Made by a program: the position numbers and the translations under genes. Of a stretch of 64,000 bases of DNA, positions 34,869 to 45,864 are shown one piece after another. The stretch covers positions 142,298,925-142,362,924 of the forward strand of contig NC_073304.1 of assembly GCF_027595985.1 (NCBI RefSeq), read 5' to 3'. The DNA is from Sorex araneus (taxonomy: Eukaryota > Chordata > Mammalia > Eulipotyphla > Soricidae). The notes under the pieces were generated by a model that saw only the letters and a program-made list of their open reading frames with translations, ran no database searches and was not told the origin of the DNA. How positions within the stretch are numbered: the stretch's first letter is position 1; every line of letters starts with the position of its first letter.

Positions 34869-36160
34869 AAAGGTGGGTTGAACATTAACAAATCAACAAA
34901 GAGGGGTAAAACGCTTCTCCAGGAGATTAACAAAATCTCACCTGAGGAGATTACTCCATATTACTAGGAGATCCAATTAGGGGTGGGATCCAAACAAGGG
35001 TGTGTCGATTTCTTCCTTCTTCAGCTAGTAATCCACTTTGATGGTTGTAGTAAATTTACTTCAAATATTTCTAGCAATGTTATTCTGTATGAGCACAGTA
35101 AGAGATATATCAAACTTAAAGTTTGGTTCTTTCTGAGTATATCTCACTATATATTCCAGACCACAGTCCTCAGGTCAGGTTGGAAATGAGAGCAATTTTC
35201 TCATTTAACATACACAATAGCTACTAACATATGCAATGCTGGGTGCAATCATTCATTAATACAGTTGGGTTTAAGTTCCGTATAGACTTTTACCAATTGT
35301 TTTGTGACCTTTTCCATTCCTGCTCAAGCAACCAAATTGGTCTGGCTCTTCTGCTCAGTTCTGGTCATAACTTTATTATGACTTATGACCTATTCATCTT
35401 TGCTCAGAATCACTCAGAAGCCCTGCCTCCAGTTTCCCACTTATGTTCCAAATTTTCCCACTGCAAAAAAAATGTCATATTCATCTTCCCATACCAATTC
35501 TGAGCCCCTTCCATCTCCTTCTAAATTGACGTTGTTACTGGCAACAAAGCCCCAATCCCTGGAGCAGACCATTCCCATCTAACTCTAATGATTTCTTGCA
35601 CCCCAAGTCAATAATGGCCACCAAAGGAAATGTGTTTGCCTTTTAAATTCAAAGCTTCAGTTATTCCAAATAGTTAGACTTGTCAGTTGTATTGTTCCTG
35701 GATAAACTAAACATTCATGTGTTTTATTGTCATTTCTAACTTGTATCAGTTTTTCACTCCATGAAAAATTGGGACTTATTTTCAGACAGACTAAAATGCC
35801 AGGCACCTAACCATCAATCCTAATTGTCATAAAAATAATACTTATTTTAGTATATGGAAAAATTCAATATTTTGCTGCCAATTTTCTTACCAGATAAGTC
35901 AGAAGAAAAAGAATTTAGCATGCCAGACACTGCAGATTTTCACTGGAATTTTATTATCATAAACAACTAACCCCTGATAAAGAGTCTATTTGTATTGATC
36001 ACAGGAACTTTTGAATTCTTTTATTTTTCTCTTATTTTGTTAAGATGAAGCACAGTTAATTTAAGTCTTATTCTTGAATTTCATGCTTTTTCAAGCTTTC
36101 ACTCCAAAACATTGACTTCACAGTCATCCAGTGTGGATTTTATACCTCCTTAAAATTCAT
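34868..36160. other. Unassigned intergenic sequence next to the CT-rich tract
   Basis: Contains a duplicated ggagatta motif (34921-34953). It could be part of an unidentified LTR element together with 34336-34868 or simply unique DNA. Confidence 0.4.
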
Positions 36161-36162
36161 TA

Positions 36163-36345
36163 ATCGGTGGGGGCAGGGGAGGTTGGGACATACCTGATGA
36201 TACTCAAGATTTGGTCCTGGTTATTCACTCAGGGATCACTCCTAGGCAGGATTCAGGGGACCATATGTAGTTTTAGGAGATTTCAACCTGGGCTGGTCAT
36301 AGGCAAAGCACACACCTTAATCCCTATATATCTCTCTGGCTACAG
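36163..36345 (-). mobile_element. SOR-like SINE, antisense
   Basis: gggacatacctgatgatact to tatatatctctctggctaca. Confidence 0.75.
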
Positions 36346-36349
36346 CTAC

Positions 36350-37335
36350 TTAAAATTCTTAAGAAATGAAGGATGATAAGCCTTTCTTAGAGTGAAATAC
36401 CAAGGAATGCTCAAAACAAGACTTCTAATGTTTCTGCTTTCTATATGATGTATTACTTTATAGACTTCAAATATGTGTCATTTTCTCCCCCAAATGCTCC
36501 CTGCTGGTTTCTTTTCTAAAAGGAAACTATTTTTCTCTTCATTTCACAACCACCCCCAAATATCTGTCAACAAAGAAGATTTAATGCTTAACTTGAAACT
36601 TGACTATAAATCATTTTATATGAGAATTTTATTTGAGGACAGACTTGAAAATTTTTTTGAAAATGTACAAGTTATTTTGATCTGTCTGATGGATGCCTGA
36701 TAACAGAATAATGCCTGGAGGGAAAGAAACGTAATCATTTTTTCTAAATTTATTCAAGCAAATGTTTTTGCAACTGTGCAGTTCAACCACTATATCATCT
36801 GCTTTTGATATATTTTCACTTTTATCATCAAAACAGTATTAACATTTCAGTATTGAATTATGGATACACACCAACATTATAAAAATATATGCCCTTAAGT
36901 AAGTATCATGAGAACCTTTTAAAGTAAAAATACATATCCTTGAAAGATATGTTGCAAAAAATCAGGAATCGTGGAAACTATCTAAATAGTCAATAAACTT
37001 AAATAGAAAACGTTGTACAAAGGCTAGAGATGGAGTTACATAAACTGAAAGCCTGCAAAAATGTGTTCATTACTTTACATCTGTACTGGGGACTTGTCAC
37101 CACTCTATTTAATACTATATTAGATTTGCCTTGTAATTTAGATCTGGATATTAGATTTAAATTAATGGATTATAAGATATATATATAAACTATTTAAAAT
37201 TGAGACTTTTATTACTACTTGACTTACTTAAAATTTTCCATAATTAAGAAAATGAATCTGAAAATAATTACTGGAGAACTCAATAATTCTTGGGAAGCAT
37301 AATACAGTAATATAAATGAAGCTACTAATTCACAT
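36350..37335. other. Unique intergenic sequence
   Basis: AT-rich. No feature was recognised. Confidence 0.6.
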
Positions 37336-37337
37336 CT

Positions 37338-37518
37338 AAATATATTTCATGGGGAGAGTCGACTCATTCCTTGTGGTACGTGGATACTACTCTAGACTCT
37401 GTTCTGGGAGGTAGGGGAAATCCTTCCCAGATCAGGGGATCACACAGTGGTCAGGATTGAAATGGGGCCTCCATCATGTAAAGAATGTGCTTAGCCCATT
37501 GAACTATCTCTTGGGCCC
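37338..37518 (-). mobile_element. SOR-like SINE, antisense, old
   Basis: Ends aagaatgtgcttagcccatt and gaactatctcttgggccc. The first half is degenerate. Confidence 0.65.
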
Positions 37519-37527
37519 ATAAGTATG

Positions 37528-37692
37528 TTTATTTGGGGGTGGTGTGGGTCATACCCAATGATGCTCAGGGGTTACTCCTGGCTCTGCACTCAAGAATTAC
37601 TCTTGGTGATGCTTGGGATGCCAGGGATCAAACCCAGGTCCAGTGGGTGCACGGCAAACATCCTAAGCACTGTACTAACTCTCTGGCCCGCC
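37528..37692 (-). mobile_element. SOR SINE, antisense
   Basis: gggtcatacccaatgatgct to gtactaactctctggcccg. Confidence 0.88.
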
Positions 37693-37754
37693 CCCCCCCC
37701 ATTATATATTTCCTAAGTCTAACCTATGTTTACCTTATATTTTGGGTAGGATTC

Positions 37755-38012
37755 TGAGTTGTAGCACAGTAACACTATCGTCCCGTTGTTCATCAATTTG
37801 CTCGAGCAGGCACCAGTAACATCTCCATTGTGAGACTTGTTGTTACTGTTTTTGGCATATCGAATACGCCACAGGTAGCTTGGCAGGATCTGCCGTGCAG
37901 GTGGGATACTCTCGGTATATTGCCATGATCTCTAAGAGGGACAGAGGAGTCAAGCCCAGGTTGGCTGCATGCAAGACAAACGCCCTACCCCTGCGCTATT
38001 GCTCCAGTCCTC
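37755..38012 (-). mobile_element. tRNA-headed SINE with RTE-type 3' tail, nearly full length
   Basis: Read on the minus strand: head ggactggagcaatagcgcag with a B-box-like tRNA region, body accgagagtatcccacctgc and cgtattcgatatgccaaaaa, then tail atggagatgttactggtgcc and tgctcgagcaaattgatgaa. It ends in a tacagtgt-like repeat. The head is of SOR type, while the last 50 bp match the 3' end of the RTE LINE at 32532-32582. Confidence 0.85.
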
Positions 38013-38529
38013 TAAATTGTAAAGCAACAAAAATTACCTAGTTATTTAAATGAAAGTAATGCATTCAAAGAATGTTAGGCAATCAAAATCAGTGGAAATT
38101 AGCAAACCACACTTGGAAAATAGAAAAGTGCATATGGAAGCTGCTGTAAGAGATTTGGGCAGGTCATAAAGTCAATGTCTAGAGTTTCCATTACCAGAAA
38201 GGACCTCCTACCATCCCATATATTCTCAAATTCAAAAATCTCAAAAGAGCTCTTTGATAGCCCAAGTTATATCCCATTTAATGTTTCTATCACCTTTACT
38301 GACCTGCAACCTAAACTCTAATGGTGATAATCCTCTTTGTAAGTAGGATATGAGCACTGTTTTCTATGAAGACTATTCAGAATACGACAACTCTTAATAA
38401 AAAGTAATTGCGTGCTTTGTTGGAGGAAGGGATATTGAAAACTAGATAGCTAAAATAGCAATAACTGATGAATAAAACTTTACAGGGTATGAAAGAACAG
38501 AATCATTACCACTTACACTTGACATCAAT

Positions 38530-39995
38530 TAATATATACACTAGAATATGAAAAGCATTCATATGGAGGAAGGAAAGCCTCTTCACCAAATGGTGTTGAA
38601 TTAGCCTCATATAACAGAATGAGATTAGGGGCCACTATCTCACACCATATACAAAAATGAATTTAAAATGGATTAAAGCCTTTGATCTTAAACCTAAATC
38701 CACAAAAAACATTGAGAACATAGGCAGAAAGCTCCATATTAACTTCAGAGGTGTCTTCAATGTCACAAGTGATAAAATAAAAACAAACAAATGGGAACTA
38801 CATAAAGCTAAAAAGCATCTGCTCTGTGCAAAAAACTATGGCTAAGGCCAGGGAGATAGTACAGCGAGTAGGGTCTTGCCTTGCATGGCCAACCCAAATA
38901 TGATCCTGGTACTGCATTAGTACCCTGAACATCACAAAGAGTGATGAGTGATCCCTGAGTGTAAAGCCAGGAGTAATCCCTGAGCACCACCAGGTGTGAT
39001 CAAACCAAAACAACAACCAAAAAACACTATTGCTAAAATTAAAAAACACTCTACTTAATAGGAGAAAATATTCACATAACATGCATCTAATAAAGAACTA
39101 ACATCCAAGATATATAAAGTACTCACAATAATAAGCAAACAATAACAAAACACAATTCAATCAAAAAAATGGGAAGAGAAGCAGGACAGTTATCCAAAAA
39201 AGACACAGAACCAGCAGTCACATGAAAAAGTTTACCATCATTAATTATCAGGAAATGCAAATAAAAACAGCAATGAAACATTACCTCATACTGGTGAGAA
39301 GGGCCTTTTCAAAAGTTGAAAAGCAAATAGTGCTGGTAGGGATGTGGTGAAAAAAAATTCTCATTTGTTCTTGGTGTACATATAATTGTATTCAGCTTCT
39401 ATGGAAAATGGTTTGGAGACTTCACAAAATTTAAATTTAAATAAAAATTTAAAATTTAAATTAAAATGTTAAGAGATTCCATTCCTTGAGATTCCATTCC
39501 TTGGCATCTATTCCAAGGATGCATAGACACTAGTTTGAAGAGATAAATGCACACAAATGTTAATTGCAGCTATTTATAATGGCCAAGATCTAGAAGCCCA
39601 AGGGTCAAACAACCAATTAGTGGATAAAAGAACTGTGGTATATATGCACAATGAACTACCATTCAGTCACAAGAAAAGATGAAGTCTTTCATTTAGCCCA
39701 AGTTGGAAGGAACTAAAGGCTGTCATGTTCAGCAAAATATATCAGAAGAAGAAAAATACACAATTACTCACTCATATGTATAATATGGAGTAATAAAGCA
39801 ATAAACAATAGCTAACAAAAACAGAACTTAAGGCTGTGTCAACAGAACTGAGTTTTTTCAAACGCATGTCATGTTGAGAAGTATTGGAAGAAAAGGGACC
39901 TAGGTGCAATGGGTGTAGTATAGGAATAGTGTGTGCCTAAAGGGTAAATATTAATACTGTTGCAAACCATGCTACTAATAAAATATTTTTACAAA
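38530..39995 (+). mobile_element. Old L1 ORF2 C-terminal half and 3'UTR, split by SOR SINE
   Basis: Matches ORF2 downstream of the RT domain (aaaatggattaaagcctttg, tgggaactacataaagctaa), resumes after the SINE at 39018 (gctaaaattaaaaaacactc), and continues through ggaaatgcaaataaaaacag and the 3'UTR to a degenerate A-rich end. Many substitutions and stops. Confidence 0.8.
38846..39017 (+). mobile_element. SOR SINE in old L1
   Basis: Head ccagggagatagtacagcga, tail accaggtgtgatcaaacc. An imperfect duplication of aaaaaactatggctaa flanks it. Confidence 0.88.
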
Positions 39996-40047
39996 AACAT
40001 TTAAAATAACTTTTTTACAAATATCTACTTAAAGGGCTATATTTTTG

Positions 40048-40168
40048 TTTGTTTGGGGGCCATCCCCACTGATGCTCAGGGGTAATTCCTGGCTCTGTTC
40101 AGGAATCACTTCTGGCGGGGTTTGGGGGACCATACACAATGCCATGGATCTAACCTGAGTCAGCTAAA
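40048..40168 (-). mobile_element. SOR SINE, antisense, head missing
   Basis: gggggccatccccactgatg to atggatctaacctgagtcag. It stops before the A-box part. Confidence 0.8.
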
Positions 40169-40554
40169 GAGCTCATTTTTAATTAATATATTATACTTTA
40201 GTAAGATAATTGAAAGACATAGTTTATTGCTTTCAAAATTCCTTTAAGGAATAATTTATATTTTATTGGTTTTCCAACTTAATTTTCACATGGAAAGCTG
40301 CCTTAGTGTCACATATAGATCAGGTATAGAATGTGGATTGTGCAATTATGAAAATCATCATAGTGAGTCATTGGAAAGAACTGAATCATATTGTGGTTTT
40401 CATTCATACAAAATTGAATAATTCAAATACCACATAGACCATTACTCAGTAATTCCCTTAACATCTTGTGTGTTTAATTAAAGTATGCATATGTGTGAAT
40501 TTGTTTTTTTATCCCATAACAGGTATTACTGGAAGCTATCATGGCTATGTGATT

Positions 40555-40645
40555 GGGAGACCATGTGGTGATCCCTGGTGATCAAACCAGGGTTGGCTGC
40601 ATACAAAGCAAGTGCTTTAACCCCTGTACTCTTTTCCTAGCCCTA
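40555..40645 (-). mobile_element. SOR-like SINE head, antisense
   Basis: tgatcaaaccagggttggct to gtactcttttcctagccct. Confidence 0.65.
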
Positions 40646-40789
40646 ACTCTATCTCATTAAATCTTACTTCTGCATGAACTTTTGCTTTATAGTGTCACCT
40701 TTACATAATCTTAGTTCTCTTCTTTTTCTCTGAATTTATATACCACTTCATTAATTACAATAGTATCTATCATATTTTCTTGTCCTTCT

Positions 40790-40990
40790 TGGTAATGTTG
40801 ACAATCTAGTCAGTGGACGTAACTGAGTTCCTAGTCTGTTCTAATTTAATGTGCAGCAATTAAATTGCAAAGATCCTGAGAAAGTGGCCTCCGCTCCCAG
40901 AGAATTCAGTCTAATGTGGAGACAGACACAGCTTTTATCTCAACAAAACATTCAGAATATCATGTAGGAGACAGACAACAAAACCAGACC
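40790..40990. mobile_element. Possible L2-type remnant
   Basis: ctcccagagaattcagtcta followed by gtggagacagacacagct recalls the inner part of the same ancient repeat as 43430. Weak. Confidence 0.35.
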
Positions 40991-41387
40991 ATGGTCATTA
41001 AGAGTGATGGTACATGCAGGGAATTGTGGGAGATATAAAGAAGAACTAGGAGGGCTCAGTCTAGCCTACCTTAAGGAAGTAACTCCTTCACTGAGAAAGG
41101 AAAGAACACACCCAAGATAAAACAATGAAGTAAGCTATCTGGAGATATCCAGGGACAGCTTTGTTTTATGTGGTAGAACCCAAATTTATGTTTGTGGTGT
41201 AGTCAGCCTATAGTGGAGATTGCAAAAATATGTGCATGTTCTTGTAGCCTTGTAAAAAGAACTGGACTAAATGACAGTAAAATATGGTGATGCCAAAATG
41301 GGAAGAGACAATGAATGCCCTTAGTCTGTGGAAGGCCATAGGGAATGAGCATACAAGTACATCCCATTACTATCTTTGTAATAGTTG

Positions 41388-41545
41388 GTTTTGTTTGGGG
41401 ATTTGGGGTTACACCAGAGGATACTCAGGGTTACTCTGTCTCTGTGCTGAGGATTCAGTCCTGCTGGTGTTCTGGGAATGATTAAAGGTGCAATGTGCTG
41501 GGAAAGTGTTTTACCTCCTGAACTAGCTCTATGACCTCAGCTCTG
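41388..41545 (-). mobile_element. SOR-like SINE, antisense
   Basis: ggggttacaccagaggatac to aactagctctatgacctcag. Confidence 0.65.
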
Positions 41546-42281
41546 TAAATGGGAGGTTTCACTCACCAAGTTTCAGTTTTCCACATTAGTAAAATAGAAA
41601 TCAACTTGCGTTGATCTACTTAATATATGAAGTAAATGAATATAAAAATTGAGCACATTGACACAAAAATATAAGTTTAGCATATTGTCTGATACAAAAT
41701 ATTTGGTGAATACTATTTTTATTTTCTATTACTTCCTAGTCTTAGAAAATACAAAGGAGGCAATTTCTGTTTGCCAAGATTATTTGTTCATCTTTTGGAC
41801 ATGTGGGAAATCACAGCTATTTTTACCTGATTCACATTTTTAGAAGAAGTTGAAGCAATTTACCAGAGTTCTTTACTCTCTACTTCTGTTCTGTGTGCTT
41901 GTGTCAAGGAGAAGTATTTTCATTGATGCCCCCATGATAACTACTTCTATCTGGTACTTTAATGATACTTGATACTTGATGAAGGTGGCTAGCATTGACT
42001 CATAGACACAGCAGTTTGTTCCAGAATACAGTTTACTTCCTCTGGTTGCCATAAATCAAACCCATGAATAGTTCATGAGTTTTCAAAAGTTAAAGTAATA
42101 ATAAATATTATTATAAGTCAGATCATAATAAATTAAGTTGTAGTGATCATAAAAACAACAGTGCAGGAAAAATAAAAGAGTACCACCTCAGAGACTAAAA
42201 TGTTTGATGTGAACAATTTGTCCCAAAGATGTCATTTGAAACATTTCTCTATCAAAAATGCCCATTTTATTTTATTTTGGT
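41545..42281. other. Unique intergenic sequence
   Basis: AT-rich. Nothing was recognised. Confidence 0.6.
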
Positions 42282-42290
42282 GTATTAGGG

Positions 42291-43129
42291 GTCTCTTCCA
42301 CCCAGATCCCCATTTTCCAGTAGCTAGGCAGGCAGTCATGCACAGAAACTGCCCCCAGCGCTGAGTAATCCTATCAATGGCCAAATCCAGAGACTATAAA
42401 ACCAAGCTCCTGGAAGAGAGCGACACAGTCTCTTGCCCCCACGCCTGGCTGTCTTCACCCTTGGAGGGGATGAGATGCGTTTCCCTCCCCCCCCCGACCC
42501 CCCCCCCACTCCTAGCAGGGCCTTGACAGTTGAAAACCTCCAGAATCCAGTCACAGCCATGCTCAAGGCCACTCTCCACATGTTCGGACGAGCTTCACGC
42601 ATGAAAGAGCCGCAGAGGAACCCACATGTGTGGGACCCGGGGCCAAGATCTCCAGGGCTGCTTGACTGGGCAGCCTGATCCCCCATTTTCCAGTAGCTAG
42701 GCAGTCACACCCAGAAACTGCCCCCCGGGCGCCTGTGTAATCCCATCAATGACCAACATCCAGAGACTATAAAACCAAGCTCCCAGAAGACATCCAATAG
42801 CCTAGTTCTCCCTCTTGGAGAACCTAACAAGCTACCAAGAGTCTATTACCTGCTTGGGAAGTCTGACAAGCTCCCCATTGTGTATTCATACCCCAAATAT
42901 AATAATAGATATATACATACCTCTAGGAAAGCCTGGCAAGCTACCCGTGGCATATTCAATATGCCAAAAATAGTAACTATAGGTCTCATTCCCCTGACCC
43001 TGAAAGAGCCTCCAATCATTGGGAAAGATGAGTAAGGAGAGACTGCTAAAATCTCAGGGCTGAGTGTAATAGAGATGTTACTGGTGCCCGCTCGAGTAAA
43101 TCGATGAACAACAGGATGACAGTGTTACA
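42291..43129 (+). mobile_element. RTE-tailed composite non-autonomous element, 839 bp, with duplicated leader
   Basis: A 9-bp TSD gtattaggg (42282-42290 and 43130-43138) bounds it. The leader unit (cccattttccagtagctagg ... agactataaaaccaagctcc) occurs twice, starting at 42309 and 42682, 373 bp apart. A GC-rich spacer between them carries a C run. Two degenerate body units of about 110 bp follow, then the RTE-type 3' end (gatgttactggtgcccgctc) and a short gacagtgttacag tail. It has no open frame of note. Confidence 0.8.
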
Positions 43130-43194
43130 GTATTAGGGAGTGGGGAGAGCAGGGCACTGTTGAGAATACCTTCATTTAAAAAATAAAAATAAGG

Positions 43195-43365
43195 GTTTGG
43201 AGAGATAATAAAGTTGGTCAGGTGCTTGTCTTGCATGATGCTGACCTGAGTTCAATCCCTGCTACCACATATGATCCCGCAGCCCCCGCCAGGAGTGACT
43301 CCTAAGTACAAAGCTAAAAGCCCTGTGCACTGCCAAGTGTGGTCCCCAAATAAGCAAACACAAAC
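43195..43365 (+). mobile_element. SOR-like SINE
   Basis: gggtttggagagataataaa head, gagttcaatccctgctacc, and tail gccaagtgtggtccccaaat. Confidence 0.8.
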
Positions 43366-43429
43366 TTAAAATGATAAAAGTAAAGTAGTAGAACTCTTTC
43401 CTTGAACATCTTTGCAATTCTAGTCTTTT

Positions 43430-43565
43430 CTCATTCATTCATCATTTGACATTTATTGGATTTCTGTTGGCTAGGCAATTATTCCAGTTACTAACAGAAA
43501 ACAATAAAGGCCAAATCTTTGTTCCCAAGGAACTCACTATTTGGTTGTATAAACTTCTCAAAGAC
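43430..43565 (-). mobile_element. L2-like 3' end, antisense
   Basis: tcattcattcatcatttgac, atttattggatttctgttgg and aaggaactcactatttggtt follow the familiar antisense L2 end. Confidence 0.55.
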
Positions 43566-43609
43566 TACACTTTGCAAGATAAATATAAAATAATTTTAAT
43601 TTAACTAGG

Positions 43610-43795
43610 TTTGTATTCAGGGTGTTCTCCTAAGTAATGCTGAGGAGGCCCAGGAGTTTTTCCTAGTAATTCTTGGCCAACTGGGCCTGCAGTCCAATAT
43701 AGTCCAATATGAGGACCCAAGGATATGGTGTTTCTCAATTCCTGTGGTGCTGGAAGTTCTCCAGAACACTTAGGCAGTGCTCAGAGGAACTCTAA
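43610..43795 (-). mobile_element. Older SINE-like remnant, antisense
   Basis: gtaatgctgaggaggcccag and ttaggcagtgctcagaggaa recall SINE middle parts. Strongly diverged. Confidence 0.4.
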
Positions 43796-44011
43796 CCTGA
43801 CACTATCATGATGAATCTAGTATCACTGAAATGGCAGGAAAACGCCATTGTACCCAAGAACTATTTTGCATAGCGGTTTCATGCTGCTCCCATTTACTCC
43901 TCTATGCAGCTATGAAACTGGAGTTCTATTCCCACTTCATTTAGATTCAGAGAAGTCATAAGTCTGACTCAAAATTCTCTAGCTCAGAGGAATCAAGTCC
44001 AAAACACAAAT

Positions 44012-44172
44012 CATGGGCCAAAGAGAAAGTATAGAGGGTAAAAGGCTTGCTTTGCATGTTCAATCCTGGGCAATGCAAATGGTCCCTGAGCCCCTCAAGG
44101 AGTAATAACTGAGCCGGGAGCCAAGCATATGCCCCAAGCACTTTGAGGCATGCCATCCCTCCAAACAAAAAC
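44012..44172 (+). mobile_element. SOR-like SINE, old
   Basis: gggccaaagagaaagtatag head, aggagtaataactgagccgg middle, and a tail near ccatccctccaaacaaaaac. Confidence 0.65.
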
Positions 44173-44439
44173 AAATTACAAGGAATAATTAGAATTAGAA
44201 AGTAAATAAATAGCTTGACTATTTCCTAGGAGTTGAATCTCATAATAGACTAGTTGAGGAGAGCAGGGATGGCTGTTGAAAATCAACAAAAAAATCTCAC
44301 TAGAACTGAAGACTTACCAAGTGCCAGAAGCTACTTTAAAGTTTATCCAGACAAGATAGCTTAAAAGAAGGTGAAGTGATTTTCTTCAAGTATTTAAAGC
44401 GAATAATTAGGTAGTAAATTTAGGCTAACAGATTTTGTC

Positions 44440-44635
44440 TATAGAACTGAATTTACCTTGGAGGGAAGATGACTGGGAAGGACTCTTAGAACATTGTCGA
44501 AGGGAAGTGGACACTCTAGTGATGGATGTGGTGTTGGAACAATGCATGCATAGAAAGTATAATTAATAATACCGTAAATCACACTATCTACATAAAATGA
44601 CAAATAAAATTATTTTAATTTTTAAAAACAGGCTA
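44440..44635 (+). mobile_element. Old L1 3'UTR
   Basis: gtggacactctagtgatgga, gttggaacaatgcatgcata and an ataaaattattttaa A-rich end are the same old 3'UTR type as 39890-39990. Confidence 0.6.
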
Positions 44636-44899
44636 ATTCATAGGCCAGTATTCATCTAACTTGCATAATTTTAGCTGGAAATGTTTGTAGAAGCTCAATT
44701 TTTAGTAAAAGTTGGAAAGACTAGTTCTTTCAATGGTGATTCTCAAAATTCACTTACACTAGTTACTCTTGTATTTTTGCCTTGAATATTGCCTGGCTCT
44801 TTTGACTCCCTTTAACCAATAGAACATAGAGAAAAACTTTTTCCTGTAGGCTTTACTGGGAAAAAAAAAGGAATATAGAGAAAGTAATTGGGAGATAGG

Positions 44900-45030
44900 G
44901 CAAAAACAGAGATAGTACAGTGGGCAGGGCATTTACTTTGCATATGGCTTAACTGGGTTCAATCCTTGGCACCATATATGGTCCCCTGGGTACCACTGGG
45001 AGTGATCCCTGAAGGCAGAGACAATGGGGT
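44900..45030 (+). mobile_element. SOR-like SINE, 3'-truncated
   Basis: agggcaaaaacagagatagt head, gggttcaatccttggcacc, and ccctggg...ggagtgatccctgaa. Confidence 0.75.
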
Positions 45031-45214
45031 ATCAGTTTAGTTCTAAGGCTTTTTTAAAAAAAATCTCAGAAATGTTGATTTTTGCATTCTTTTTCTATTA
45101 AAAATTTTAAATCTGTGATTCAAATGGAATTTGTTAATATATAGTCTATAAATATGATTAGAGCTTTATATAATTTATAGTTATAGCCTATAAAAATCCA
45201 AAAGTATAGGATCT

Positions 45215-45320
45215 ATTATTATTCCCATTTTGCAGGTAAGAAGCTTGAGATTCACAGTAATTATTTAGGCAACTTTCTAAAATCACACAGTTACTTATGG
45301 TGAAGTTAGGATTGGAAATT
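45215..45320 (-). mobile_element. MIR SINE, antisense
   Basis: attattcccattttgcaggt, then aaaatcacacagttacttat. Confidence 0.65.
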
Positions 45321-45756
45321 GCATTTGTCAGACATCAGACTTGCATTTTTTAAAAAAAAATATTTTATAAACTTGTTCACAATTACACTTTCCCACCACC
45401 ATATTTCAACTTTTCCCACCCCAACCCCTAAAGCATGGCCCCATAGCAGGACCTGCATAGTTTATTTTGTATTGCTTCTTATGAATAATATACTAAAAAT
45501 GATCCAAAAAGTTTCCTTGGAGGAAAGTGTGAAGACCGCTGTATTCTACCCTGAAGCCATTAAGCCCATCAGTAGAGTGTGAGATGTCGCGTGCTGCATG
45601 CTCCAGGAATTCTAAAATTTTCAATAGTGATACAGCTGAGGCTAATTTATTTGCTTGTTTGTTTATTTAACTGGATGTGACTTTGGGGCCCAGCGCCATC
45701 TCTGTGGCATGTTGCTCGTGGTGCTCTCTTCCAAGAGATTGACTTCTGAGTCTCTG

Positions 45757-45863
45757 AAAAATATGGAATGTTTCATGAATTTCATGTCATGCTTGCACAG
45801 GGGCCATGCTAATATTTTCTGTATCATTCCAATTTTTAGTATGTGTGCTAATGAAGTGAGCAC
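45757..45863 (-). pseudogene. U6 snRNA retropseudogene
   Basis: On the minus strand the sequence starts GTGCTCACTTCATTAGCACA and ends ...CATTCCATATTTTT, exactly 107 nt, the length of U6. The box gatacagaaaatattagc corresponds to the U6 ACAGAGA-AGAUUAGC catalytic region but is mutated (acagaaaat). There are further changes in the 5' stem-loop and 3' half. No clear external Pol III promoter (PSE or TATA) is seen on the 5' side, so it is very probably inactive. Confidence 0.88.
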
Positions 45864-45864
45864 C

